DNA from: a virus
Reading direction: 5' to 3' (one strand)
Length of the DNA stretch: 47,259 nt
Virus record (IMG/VR): IMGVR_UViG_3300030329_005929
Coordinates: 1-47,259 of that record
Part shown: positions 33,646 through 41,898 of the stretch, piece after piece
Numbering within the stretch: position 1 is the stretch's first letter
Layout: each line of letters begins with the position of its first letter
Notes under the pieces: model-generated
Seen by the model: only the letters and a program-made list of their open reading frames with translations
Told to the model about the DNA's origin: nothing
Database searches by the model: none
Program-made: the position numbers and the translations under genes

Positions 33646-35987
33646 TTTCTTATTTTAAATATACCGCTGGCGAGTCATTTACTTTAAATGGTAGAGATTA
33701 TACAGGCTTTTTTAATGTTCAAAACGGGTCTGCGTTTGTAGGTAAGGTTCCAACTCCAACTGCACCTCTGCTAGATATTAAAGATACTATGCTAACTAAT
33801 GCATACTTAGCTAAAAAAGAATTTGATAGAACTGCAGCGCCGGTGCAAGTATCTGATATAGTATCACCACCAGAAATTTCTCCTAGAAATGTAATCGATC
33901 AAACATTTCTAGATAGAAATTTAGGTATACTGAATAATAATAATTTAAATTTATATAGTTCAAATTTGACCTCTAATTTAAATTTGGTCAATTTTCAAGA
34001 TTCATTTACTGATAATACTAGTTACTTTCTAGGCGTGTCAGCTGGATTTACTGATACAAAGGATAGCGATACAAAGTTGGCTAAAGATAATAATCATGCT
34101 TTGCAAATAGTTCCGTTTAGCCATACAAATGAGTTAACACTGGGAATTAGTAATTTAGATAATACAGTAGATAGTGCTCTTATTGTTAATGGTGATAAAT
34201 CTTTTAAATATCTGACTACTACTACTGCAGGTTCACAAACTCTTAGTGGTACTTTTGCAAAAAACGGTTCACTAAAAAGCATTAAGCAAGGTGAATTCGA
34301 AGCCGCATCTGCTCTCTTGTACAATGATCATGCTAAGATTTTATACAATGTTGTGCAAATGACAGATAATAATTTTACTCCATTTGGTAATATGGATGAA
34401 GAAATTGAACTACTGCCTGATCAAGTAACCCAATCAAATGAGCTAGCCATGAAGCGAGATCAGTTACAGGTACGTAGCGATTTAGCTGACGGGTCGCGAC
34501 CTAGTACGTTTGATACACCAGAAGAAGCTACAGACGTAGCTGCATTAATAGGCTGCGGTGGCTACCATGCTCACGACGGTGAGGGTGGTTATATGCCTTG
34601 TTTAACAATGGAGAGCTTTATGAGTTTGACAGATCTTTCTACAATACAGTTAGAAATGAAAGAGGTCAATAAAGAGGCTGCCGAATTAGGCCAGGTAGCA
34701 GAAACTTATTGCATAAAGGTATATGACGCTAATTCTTATATCACCACCGGAAATTTACAGTTAAAAGATAAAATTACAATCGAGGAAAGAATTACAGACG
34801 GTAAAATACGAATCGGTAACACCTTAAAGGGATACATAATTGGTGCAGGTGGGCGTAAGCAGATTGTATTAAGTGAAATATCTTCCAGTGAGATTTTTGG
34901 TATAGTTAATACGGTTTCCAATTCCGAGCAAATAATAGCGTTTGATATAAATGATGTAGATGATAGCATTATAGTAGTAACTAGTGTCGACGGTATTTGC
35001 GATACACTTAATTTATATCGCTTAGATTCTGAAAATCTTCAAGATCTGGATCCTAATAACACGTTCTTTGCGCCTCAGGATGAAACATTGTACAGAAGAG
35101 ACCATCCAGAATTGACAACCCCAGTAGCTGGTTTTGTAGGTTATATAGTTAGGTATCAAAAAAGCTCCGCTAATTACAATCTCTGCCCTGTACAGAATAT
35201 TAGTATAAAGTTCTCAAGTTACGATTCCAATGTATTTGTGTTAACAGATAACGGAAATGTAATTACTAGCTTTATATCTAATCCCGGTGGCCCTGCTAGT
35301 TTCGGATCTAGAGATAGTCTTTTGTACCCACGTGAAAATAAATGGGGTGAATTTAATCAAAAACCTGAAAGCTCGCAATTAAAGTGGAACACAAATAATT
35401 TACCATCTAATTATTTTAACAATATTAATTTTTTATACGGGGAATATGAAGGTGAAATATATACCCTATTACATAATATCGGTAGGATATACTTATCATC
35501 TTCTAAGCAACTTTTATATAATAATTTTGTACCTTTAGATCTAGTACACAACTACAACAAAGGAATTGGCGTAGAATCAAGCTTAGGTATATCATTAAAT
35601 AGCGAGCTTCAAGCTATTATAAAAGACGCGCTTAATATATTTTATAACGTTAATATTATTCCTGTGCCTAAAGTAATTGACGGTGTGTCTGTTTTAGGGG
35701 GGTATACGAGTCCTAAAGACATTCCAATAAATTTTAGAGATCTTGAATTTCATGAAAATGAAGAAGTAAACTATAATACAGTCTGGCGCGTCTTTAGCAA
35801 AATTTATGAATTTCAAAAAGATATTATGAATAGGGTTATTAATCCTCCAACAGATGAGATAACTGCTGTAACCTCTATGACAGTTAATTACGTAGATAGT
35901 AACGGAGATATGATTGAGGTCCAGCACAACGATGACGGAACTGCAGTTGTACGGGATATAAATAATGTTAGAGAGGGGGGAGTGTAA
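33642..35987 (+). CDS. large tail protein with Cys/His motif, unknown
   Basis: The 781-residue protein is mostly beta. A compact motif C305-G-G-Y-H309-A-H311, with C320 shortly after (GGYMPC), could bind a metal ion. It sits before a helical segment (STIQLEMKEVNKEAAELG). A segment 'NVFVLTDNGNVITSFISNPGG' has the look of a propeller blade. The N-terminus has low-complexity Asn/Ser. Peripheral baseplate or fibre base are plausible by position. I do not recognise a family. Confidence 0.55.
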   Translation: MISYFKYTAGESFTLNGRDYTGFFNVQNGSAFVGKVPTPTAPLLDIKDTMLTNAYLAKKEFDRTAAPVQVSDIVSPPEISPRNVIDQTFLDRNLGILNNNNLNLYSSNLTSNLNLVNFQDSFTDNTSYFLGVSAGFTDTKDSDTKLAKDNNHALQIVPFSHTNELTLGISNLDNTVDSALIVNGDKSFKYLTTTTAGSQTLSGTFAKNGSLKSIKQGEFEAASALLYNDHAKILYNVVQMTDNNFTPFGNMDEEIELLPDQVTQSNELAMKRDQLQVRSDLADGSRPSTFDTPEEATDVAALIGCGGYHAHDGEGGYMPCLTMESFMSLTDLSTIQLEMKEVNKEAAELGQVAETYCIKVYDANSYITTGNLQLKDKITIEERITDGKIRIGNTLKGYIIGAGGRKQIVLSEISSSEIFGIVNTVSNSEQIIAFDINDVDDSIIVVTSVDGICDTLNLYRLDSENLQDLDPNNTFFAPQDETLYRRDHPELTTPVAGFVGYIVRYQKSSANYNLCPVQNISIKFSSYDSNVFVLTDNGNVITSFISNPGGPASFGSRDSLLYPRENKWGEFNQKPESSQLKWNTNNLPSNYFNNINFLYGEYEGEIYTLLHNIGRIYLSSSKQLLYNNFVPLDLVHNYNKGIGVESSLGISLNSELQAIIKDALNIFYNVNIIPVPKVIDGVSVLGGYTSPKDIPINFRDLEFHENEEVNYNTVWRVFSKIYEFQKDIMNRVINPPTDEITAVTSMTVNYVDSNGDMIEVQHNDDGTAVVRDINNVREGGV

Positions 35988-35989
35988 TA

Positions 35990-37582
35990 ATGTCTTATCA
36001 CGATGTAACCACACCAAGCCCTATGAGTATGCCCTATGATGGTCCGTCGGTTGAAAATACAACTACTACTACTACAACTACTCCTACTCCATTTAGTACA
36101 ACCACGACAACGCCTGTCCCTTATAGTACAACCACAACTACACCTGCACCCGAGGACTGTTGTACTCCAAATGTTTTATCTAAATATGGGCCGAATGATA
36201 AAGTTCCAGCCGGTCGCGATAAAGGTACGTTGTTCCGATTAATTCCAGGATGGAAGCCTGGTGATTGGTGGTGGGGTGATGAAAAAAATAATATATTTAC
36301 AGAAAATAATATTAACCCGGAAAAACCTCCAAAGAATATGGTCGTACACACCTGGGAGGGTTGCTGGAAGATAAATCCAAAAGCCATGGAGGGGAGTTCT
36401 GGTATTCACCAGCTCAAAGCTGCTCAAAGCCGTGATCCTGCTAGCTCTTACCCCGGTCGGCGTGCACAATTTGCTAATCAGCCATATAGATTTTTATGGA
36501 TTAAGTGTCCTTGTTGTCCTGAAAAAGATTGGCGACCAAAAGTATCTAGACCCCCGGCTCCGGCGAAACCGACAGAGCCAAAGCCAACAGAGCCAAAGCC
36601 AACAGAGCCAAAGCCAACAGAGCCAAAGCCAGGGTCAGAGGATAAGCCAATTGAAACTAAACCCGGTGGCGGGGCGAATCCGGATATGAAGGAGCACGAG
36701 AAATGGCTTAGAGATAGAAATAAAGAGGCGGAAGAAGAGGAGAAAAAAAGAGCAGAGATAGAAGGGGAACCTGGGGATGAGCCACAACCTGATCCACAGA
36801 TAGGAGGAGGGCCCGGGGATGAACCACAACCTGACCCACAACAACCATCGACTAGACCGTCTGGGCAAGGAGAGCTAGAGAGTGGTGAATTTGGTGGTAT
36901 TCTTTGCTGCAATCCGGTTACATACTGGTGGGTGTGTCCCCCATGGAATGTACAAATTAACATGTTTAATCCGAAACGAGGGACCGTGGTTCCAGTAAGG
37001 AGCCAGGTATGGTGTGATACTTGGCTAGCGAGTCTTGCTGCATCAAAGCGATTTCCGACAGCTGGTGAGCAAAATGCTGTAGGTAATAGAGGATATAGTA
37101 ATGATCAATTTAACGATGATCTAGCTAACGTAAATTTAAGAGGTGTGGTAGTAGGGTGGTGTAAAGATGAAGAATGGCGTCAAGACGCTCGAGGAGTGAT
37201 GAATAACAAAGGAATAGTACCAAATCTCGGGAAGGAAAAAATTCATGACGTTAAAAAGTGTAAGTGCTATAGAGTAAGACCAGGAAAAGAAGCTGATGTT
37301 AAAAATTGGTTTTTTGTTCCCCCGACTGCAGCTGGAGGTACATATAACTATAAAGATCAAAAATCGCCTTCGGGCCCATCAATGTGGGAAGAATGTAAAT
37401 GTTGCCCGGGGTGGCAGGGTAAAGTTACAAAATTTAGGCGGATGGGTGTACAGACATCTGGTAAACCAGGAGGCGCGCCCAGAGAACAGACTGCATGGTT
37501 GGTGCGGAAGGATTTCGAGCCGGATGGAACAGGAGAGTTTACTCGATCAAAGAGGAAATACTGGTGCCCGCCACCATTTTAG
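35990..37582 (+). CDS. Trp/Pro/Cys-rich modular fibre-region protein with Thr linkers
   Basis: The 530-residue protein begins MSYH, then a mucin-like threonine/proline linker (about 24-54) of three units. Module 1 runs from C57-C58 to C173-P-C175-C176 and contains 'GDWWWGDEKNNIF' and 'PEKPPKNMVV'. A Pro/Lys/Glu linker with four PTEPK repeats and an acidic-Pro segment follows. Module 2 runs from C306-C307 to C469-K-C471-C472, with 'YWWVCPPWN'. The end is 'RKYWCPPPF'. A strong ribosome site (aggggggag) precedes the ATG. The 45883 gene starts with the same MSYH plus Thr-rich style, and the 42800 gene has the same module type. I recognise no known family. Tail adhesin or decoration is inferred from position. 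Confidence 0.65.
   Translation: MSYHDVTTPSPMSMPYDGPSVENTTTTTTTTPTPFSTTTTTPVPYSTTTTTPAPEDCCTPNVLSKYGPNDKVPAGRDKGTLFRLIPGWKPGDWWWGDEKNNIFTENNINPEKPPKNMVVHTWEGCWKINPKAMEGSSGIHQLKAAQSRDPASSYPGRRAQFANQPYRFLWIKCPCCPEKDWRPKVSRPPAPAKPTEPKPTEPKPTEPKPTEPKPGSEDKPIETKPGGGANPDMKEHEKWLRDRNKEAEEEEKKRAEIEGEPGDEPQPDPQIGGGPGDEPQPDPQQPSTRPSGQGELESGEFGGILCCNPVTYWWVCPPWNVQINMFNPKRGTVVPVRSQVWCDTWLASLAASKRFPTAGEQNAVGNRGYSNDQFNDDLANVNLRGVVVGWCKDEEWRQDARGVMNNKGIVPNLGKEKIHDVKKCKCYRVRPGKEADVKNWFFVPPTAAGGTYNYKDQKSPSGPSMWEECKCCPGWQGKVTKFRRMGVQTSGKPGGAPREQTAWLVRKDFEPDGTGEFTRSKRKYWCPPPF
36058..36150 (+). repeat. threonine-codon repeats (TTTTT-P-x-P-x-S units)
   Basis: Three units of five or more ACN codons, each followed by P-x-P and Tyr/Phe-Ser, encoding an extended linker. 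Confidence 0.75.
36572..36631 (+). repeat. four perfect-register 15-bp tandem repeats (PTEPK)
   Basis: The unit acagagccaaagcca occurs four times in a row without change. In-frame gain or loss of units would alter linker length without a frameshift. Confidence 0.9.
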
Positions 37583-37620
37583 GATACATTAAAACAATAG
37601 ATAGTATTTTGAGTAAGTTG

Positions 37621-37628
37621 TATAAATA
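37621..37628 (+). promoter_or_regulatory. late promoter element TATAAATA (collar-domain fibre)
   Basis: A perfect consensus, 5 nt before the ATG. Confidence 0.7.
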
Positions 37629-37633
37629 ATGTT

Positions 37634-38254
37634 ATGGGAGAAAGTCTAGAAGATCAATTTATATCTGATTCATATACCTCTATTCTTCATTTAAGTGGAG
37701 CTGATCTTAGTACTCCACCTAATACACTAAATGGGGTATACGATGGTGCAGGGCATGGTACAGGAATTTCTTTGAGTGGTACAAGAGTGGTTGTTAACAA
37801 TTATGTTCAACCTGAAGGGCCTGCAACACCGATTCAGTGGCTAGATGCATTTTTCCCAGTTAATTCTATTAAATTAACTTTTGATGATACAAACCCCGGG
37901 GATACCATGGCTAATACAACATGGGAATTAATATCACAAGGACGATTTTTGGTAGGCGTAGGATCTGGAACAGATATAAATGAAACTGTTGGTACTTATG
38001 TTGCTGGTGAGAATAACGGAGAATACAGTCATGTATTATCTGTAGATGAATTAGCAAAGCACAGTCACGAAATTGAAGAAAAGGTGATAGGTAGTAATAA
38101 TCCACGCACCGGGGTTGTTAAAGGTGGTGAATTTATCGGCGGTAGAGAACAACAAGGAGGCGTTCAATATAATACACTTTCAGCAGGAGATAACAAAGCC
38201 CATAACAACGTACCTCCTGGGTATGGTGTCTATGTTTGGCTAAGAACAGGATAA
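37634..38254 (+). CDS. tail collar-domain fibre protein (short tail fibre-like)
   Basis: The 206-residue protein ends in a phage collar-type fibre tip: 'TTWELISQGRFLVGVGSGTD', then 'GEYSHVLSVDELAKHSHEI' with the HxH pair that coordinates metal in T4 gp12-like knobs, and the final 'NNVPPGYGVYVWLRTG', the usual last strand of such domains. The first 75 residues are probably the attachment region. It is preceded by TATAAATA at 5 nt. It may be the short fibre that anchors the virion irreversibly to the host. Confidence 0.75.
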   Translation: MGESLEDQFISDSYTSILHLSGADLSTPPNTLNGVYDGAGHGTGISLSGTRVVVNNYVQPEGPATPIQWLDAFFPVNSIKLTFDDTNPGDTMANTTWELISQGRFLVGVGSGTDINETVGTYVAGENNGEYSHVLSVDELAKHSHEIEEKVIGSNNPRTGVVKGGEFIGGREQQGGVQYNTLSAGDNKAHNNVPPGYGVYVWLRTG

Positions 38255-38263
38255 TAAGCAATC

Positions 38264-39802
38264 ATGGCAGATATTACTATAGTAAAATTAAAAGTAAGAC
38301 GCGGGACTGATGCCCAGAGAAAAACTATTGTCTTAGATCAAGGTGAAGTAGGCTATACATTAGATACAAAAAGACTATTTGTTGGTGATGGATCTAAGCT
38401 TGGGGGCAACGTTGTTGGAAATACCGGGCTAGGTACATTTACATCAATACAATCATTAGGAGATGTTGTCGGAGCTCAAGTTGGAGATATTGGATATGCT
38501 AACAGTTCTCTGTTTATGCTAACCTCCATTCCTTATGAATATAACTCCGGGGGATCATATTTATCAGGATTTGCTTACATTGGCACTAAAGCAGAAGATA
38601 CAACACCTACTATAAGTTTTGACGATGATGGCCGGATAACAGTTGCAAAAAATTCTTTAGATGCACAATCGTTTAAAGGGTTATTTTTTGGAAACGGTAT
38701 CCTTTCTGGGGGGGATGGGGAAATATCAACAAGTTTAAATAATGAATATTTTGTGTTATCTACAGATGCAACTGCACCTAGAATAACACCGAAGCAAAAT
38801 TCTATAACGAAAAGAGAGATAGCTACTTCCGCTCTTTCTAGTGGTCTTGTTGGCGGAGACGATCTAGCAGTTAAATTACACATAAATGAGGATACTTTTA
38901 GCTTTGCTGATGACGGGTCTCTTATATTAGAAAATTTAGGTACAAATACTGTACTATTCTCCACGTTTGCTGCAACAGCCATCGGTAATGGCTTAAACTT
39001 AAATAACTCAACTAAACAATTAGAAGCTACATTTCAAAAAGTTAACAACTCATTAAATTTAGTTGATGGTGTTTTATCGATTGCTTCAGGTGTATCTGCT
39101 AATGAAGGAGCCACTAACACAGCTCCAGAATTACCGTATGTGGAAGTGTCTGATGGAATAGTTACAGCTTTAAGAAGTTCAATATTTGATACAGTTACTG
39201 CAACTGGGTTGTCTGGTGAAGGTACTGGAGATGACGTACCGGTTGGCTCAGTATTACCACATGCCCGGGCATTTAGTGGTGCAACTGGTAACATTCCACC
39301 GGGATATTTACTTTGCGATGGTGGTGCATATGACAGTGCATTAGATGAATATAAAGATTTATTTGATGTAATTGGTTCCAATTGGAATACAGCATATGGT
39401 GCATCTGATCCCGGTGGTACATTGTTTAGGGTGCCTAACTTAACAGGTGGTGATGTATTTATGTATGGTGCAAACACATCAGCACCGGGTAGCACAACTT
39501 ACAAATTAAGTGCTACAACATCTACTGCAAGCCACGTACTATCAGTCCAAGGGTATAACTACATTATTAGGTACTCTAAAGGTGTAGGTGATTTTGACCT
39601 ATTTAACGGCCAGCCCAATCAAGTGTCCAAAAAGCTTAATAAAGACGTGCAGATTAAGACTTATGCTGGGGTTGATTCATCCGGAGCTACTATGCAATTA
39701 AGTTCAGCTGGTTTTATGTTATTTGCGTTATCTGGTGATGTTAGAAGCAGTTTAAGTAACGAAATGTATGATAGATTTGCAATCCCCGTATATAACTGGT
39801 AA
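38264..39802 (+). CDS. tail fibre with Mtd-type N-terminus and collar domain (1)
   Basis: The 512-residue protein opens with 'KLKVRRGTDAQRKTIVLDQGEVGYTLDTKRLFVGDG' (about 7-42), the domain known from major tropism determinant N-termini and many phage fibres. A long beta shaft follows, with short repeats (FSFADDGSLILENLG, SLNLVDGVLSIASG). A collar domain is at about 325-420 (VGSVLPHARAFSG, GNIPPGYLLCDGGAYD, GTLFRVPNLTGG). The last 90 residues differ from its paralogue downstream and are probably the receptor-specific part. A ribosome site (acagga) is 10 nt upstream. The two fibres may form alternative or mixed trimers. Confidence 0.8.
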   Translation: MADITIVKLKVRRGTDAQRKTIVLDQGEVGYTLDTKRLFVGDGSKLGGNVVGNTGLGTFTSIQSLGDVVGAQVGDIGYANSSLFMLTSIPYEYNSGGSYLSGFAYIGTKAEDTTPTISFDDDGRITVAKNSLDAQSFKGLFFGNGILSGGDGEISTSLNNEYFVLSTDATAPRITPKQNSITKREIATSALSSGLVGGDDLAVKLHINEDTFSFADDGSLILENLGTNTVLFSTFAATAIGNGLNLNNSTKQLEATFQKVNNSLNLVDGVLSIASGVSANEGATNTAPELPYVEVSDGIVTALRSSIFDTVTATGLSGEGTGDDVPVGSVLPHARAFSGATGNIPPGYLLCDGGAYDSALDEYKDLFDVIGSNWNTAYGASDPGGTLFRVPNLTGGDVFMYGANTSAPGSTTYKLSATTSTASHVLSVQGYNYIIRYSKGVGDFDLFNGQPNQVSKKLNKDVQIKTYAGVDSSGATMQLSSAGFMLFALSGDVRSSLSNEMYDRFAIPVYNW

Positions 39803-39810
39803 ATTAAATA
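39803..39810 (+). promoter_or_regulatory. late promoter element ATTAAATA (second Mtd-type fibre)
   Basis: Spacing to the ATG is 9 nt. Confidence 0.5.
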
Positions 39811-39819
39811 TTTAAAACA

Positions 39820-41457
39820 ATGGCTATAGAAATTTTAGAAAATACTCTCTTAAAGCTTTTAGTTAGGCGCGGTACAGACGCTGACAGGCAACAAATAACT
39901 CTTGAAAGTGGTGAATTAGGCTTTACCACTGATACAGAGAGGTTATTTATTGGGGACGGTACTACTGCTGGAGGTGTTTTAGTAGGTAATAAGTACAAAG
40001 GTGCAGCTGGAGATGTAACCTCTCTATCGCCTGTAAATATAGGTGACTATGTATATGATAATGATGATAATGTTCTATACATATGTACTACAAATGATGG
40101 CTCTTCACAAGGTGATTGGACAGCCGTAGCCAATAGCCTAAGTGCGCTTGATAATACTTTAATTATAGATAGTAAGAGTCGAGGTAGAGTAGGAAAAACT
40201 TCTGATGGTGGTGGGTTATCTGCTGGTAATATTAGTAATTCAGCTCTTGGTGATTCTTTACTGTTAGACGCATCAGATACAGTAACATTAAGTTCTGCTA
40301 TTAGCGTTGATGCTATTTACCGCAAAACTACAAATGTTAATAGCTTTTTATCCTTACCATCTAAACTTAAAATAAGTGAAATTGATTATACTTTTCCGGG
40401 AGTTTCACCTGCTGCAGATTCATTCTTAGGTGCTGATGCAGCTGGTGTATTAAGCTGGGGAGTACCGGGCGTTGTGACTTCAGGTGTAGCTCCCACTACT
40501 GCAGCACTAGTTCCTGTAGGTACTATAGTGCCATATGTATCAGCTGCTGGAAATGTTCCTTACGGGTGGTTACCGTGTGATGGTAGATCAGTAGGTACTG
40601 CTGATTTCCCGGACTTATCTGGTGTAATCCATTATGCATATGGTGGATCGGGTACTTCATTTAAAGTACCTGACCTCACCAACAAAGCTGTATATGGTAA
40701 TAGTGATCCTGAAGCGAGTACGTTATATGGCTTAAGTGCTAGTGCTGGTAGTACCGGTGCTAGTATATCTGCATCCGGAATGATGTTTATTATCAAGGCT
40801 ATGGATGGGATAACAAGCCCAACACTAACCGTTACAAAAAATCTGTCTTGCACTGTTAATAGTTTGTTAAGAAAAACTGATGTGGAGTTTGACCCATTAA
40901 GTGGAGATATTGTTATAGAAAGCGTACAACCTGGAGTTGTGGTATTTGATAAAAATGTAGGTGGAGCTTCTTTTACATTCCCATCTAGTGTACACTATGT
41001 AAAATATTATGTTACTGGAGCTGGCGCCCAGGGGGGTAATGAATCTGGTGGGGCTGCAGCGACGGTAATTGGTTATTTATCTGCCTGGCCGGGTGCAGTA
41101 TTTGATATTCAAGTAGGTGAACCTTCTGTAAACAAAGGCGGAAATGGAGGCGCTAGTACAATTAGTAAAGATAGTAATCTTATTATCAAATCAAATGGGG
41201 GCCTCGTCGGCGGGTTCCGTGGCGAAGGATCTATTGATACATCTAGTAATCATACAGTTGGTGGGTATGTGTTATCTGGTGCCGGTGGCGGTACACCGAC
41301 GTATAATAGTAATGCACAAGCAGATGGTGCTGCTTCTTATTGGGGTGGAATGGGGGCACCGGGTGCAGGTGGTGGTTCTGAAGCAGGTGATGCTATTGGT
41401 ATACAACGCGGTCAAAATAAAGTAGCCCAAGGCATAGTCATGTTTGAGTGGTCATAG
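39820..41457 (+). CDS. tail fibre with Mtd-type N-terminus, collar domain and Gly-rich tip (2)
   Basis: The 545-residue paralogue of the preceding fibre has 'KLLVRRGTDADRQQITLESGELGFTTDTERLFIGDG' at the N-terminus. A collar domain lies at about 225-300 (PVGTIVPYVSAAGNVPYGWLPCDGRSVG, TSFKVPDLTNKAVYGNS). The C-terminal tip of about 150 residues is glycine-rich (GAGAQGGNESGGAA, VGGYVLSGAGGGTP, MGAPGAGGGSEAG). Such Gly-rich tips resemble polyglycine-type adhesins (gp38-like) that carry receptor specificity. The gene ends next to an AT palindrome and small genes. Confidence 0.8.
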   Translation: MAIEILENTLLKLLVRRGTDADRQQITLESGELGFTTDTERLFIGDGTTAGGVLVGNKYKGAAGDVTSLSPVNIGDYVYDNDDNVLYICTTNDGSSQGDWTAVANSLSALDNTLIIDSKSRGRVGKTSDGGGLSAGNISNSALGDSLLLDASDTVTLSSAISVDAIYRKTTNVNSFLSLPSKLKISEIDYTFPGVSPAADSFLGADAAGVLSWGVPGVVTSGVAPTTAALVPVGTIVPYVSAAGNVPYGWLPCDGRSVGTADFPDLSGVIHYAYGGSGTSFKVPDLTNKAVYGNSDPEASTLYGLSASAGSTGASISASGMMFIIKAMDGITSPTLTVTKNLSCTVNSLLRKTDVEFDPLSGDIVIESVQPGVVVFDKNVGGASFTFPSSVHYVKYYVTGAGAQGGNESGGAAATVIGYLSAWPGAVFDIQVGEPSVNKGGNGGASTISKDSNLIIKSNGGLVGGFRGEGSIDTSSNHTVGGYVLSGAGGGTPTYNSNAQADGAASYWGGMGAPGAGGGSEAGDAIGIQRGQNKVAQGIVMFEWS

Positions 41458-41476
41458 TTGATATATAATATATCAA
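41458..41476. other. perfect AT-rich palindrome
   Basis: TTGATATAT and ATATATCAA flank a single central a, directly after the fibre stop codon. No T-tract follows, so it is a weak candidate for a terminator or a protein-binding site. Confidence 0.4.
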
Positions 41477-41489
41477 CCCTAACTATGAT

Positions 41490-41654
41490 ATGGAGGAATT
41501 AATAGTAGAAGGTCTCGATTACGAGGATTTTGTAGTAATAAAAAAGGTTCTAGAGAACAATACCACCTTTACAACCGAAGAGAGAGAAGATTATGCTGAT
41601 ACTCTCACTATAATTCAAAAGGTTAACAAAATTATAGAAGCGTTTAATGACTAA
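41490..41654 (+). CDS. small acidic protein of 54 residues, unknown
   Basis: An ATG frame of 54 codons encodes a mainly helical acidic peptide starting MEELIVEGLDYEDFVVIKKV and ending KIIEAFND. It fills the only gap between the fibre gene and the 41663 gene, and its stop codon overlaps that gene's ACTAAATA element. Codon usage is like its neighbours. No ribosome site precedes the ATG. It may be a fibre-assembly helper, but nothing in the sequence shows this. Confidence 0.5.
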   Translation: MEELIVEGLDYEDFVVIKKVLENNTTFTTEEREDYADTLTIIQKVNKIIEAFND

Positions 41655-41657
41655 ATA
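41650..41657 (+). promoter_or_regulatory. late promoter element ACTAAATA (71-residue gene)
   Basis: It overlaps the stop of the 54-residue gene; spacing to the ATG is 5 nt. Confidence 0.5.
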
Positions 41658-41662
41658 CTCAT

Positions 41663-41878
41663 ATGAAGGCCAGTTCTGGTTGGAAAGGTAGCTCTTTATG
41701 TGAAGAGTTCTCTGATTATGTCCTACAAGATGATAGTAATAATAGTATATTAGTTAATATACCTGAAAAGCATTTTGGCACTATATTTAGAGAGCTTACA
41801 AAACTCGGATACAAAATGGTTTTTAAGGCGAGGATAAATAAAACTAAATCTCTAACTTGTACTTTTATAAAGATTTGA
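41663..41878 (+). CDS. small protein of 71 residues, unknown
   Basis: A short mixed alpha/beta protein ('LCEEFSDYVLQDDSNNSILVNIPEKHFGTIFRELTKLGYKMVFKARI') with a basic C-terminal half. ACTAAATA lies exactly 5 nt upstream, which supports it as a real late gene. It separates the two Mtd-type fibres from the lectin-like gene. No function is recognised. Confidence 0.6.
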   Translation: MKASSGWKGSSLCEEFSDYVLQDDSNNSILVNIPEKHFGTIFRELTKLGYKMVFKARINKTKSLTCTFIKI

Positions 41879-41881
41879 GGA

Positions 41882-41889
41882 ATTAAATA
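41882..41889 (+). promoter_or_regulatory. late promoter element ATTAAATA (lectin-like gene)
   Basis: It is 9 nt before the ATG and would also serve the giant 42800 gene. Confidence 0.5.
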
Positions 41890-41898
41890 TAATAAGTA

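Noticed and set aside
36572-36631. Short regular repeats as a CRISPR array
   Set aside because: They are contiguous 15-bp coding repeats without spacers and without cas genes.
36478-36963. 161-codon minus-strand frame opposite the Trp/Pro-rich gene
   Set aside because: Its Gly/Ser/Phe repeats are the reverse complement of the PTEPK and acidic-Pro linkers; no promoter or ribosome site.
38264-41457. Diversity-generating retroelement, because the fibres carry an Mtd-type N-terminus
   Set aside because: No reverse transcriptase and no template/variable repeat pair were seen in the window.
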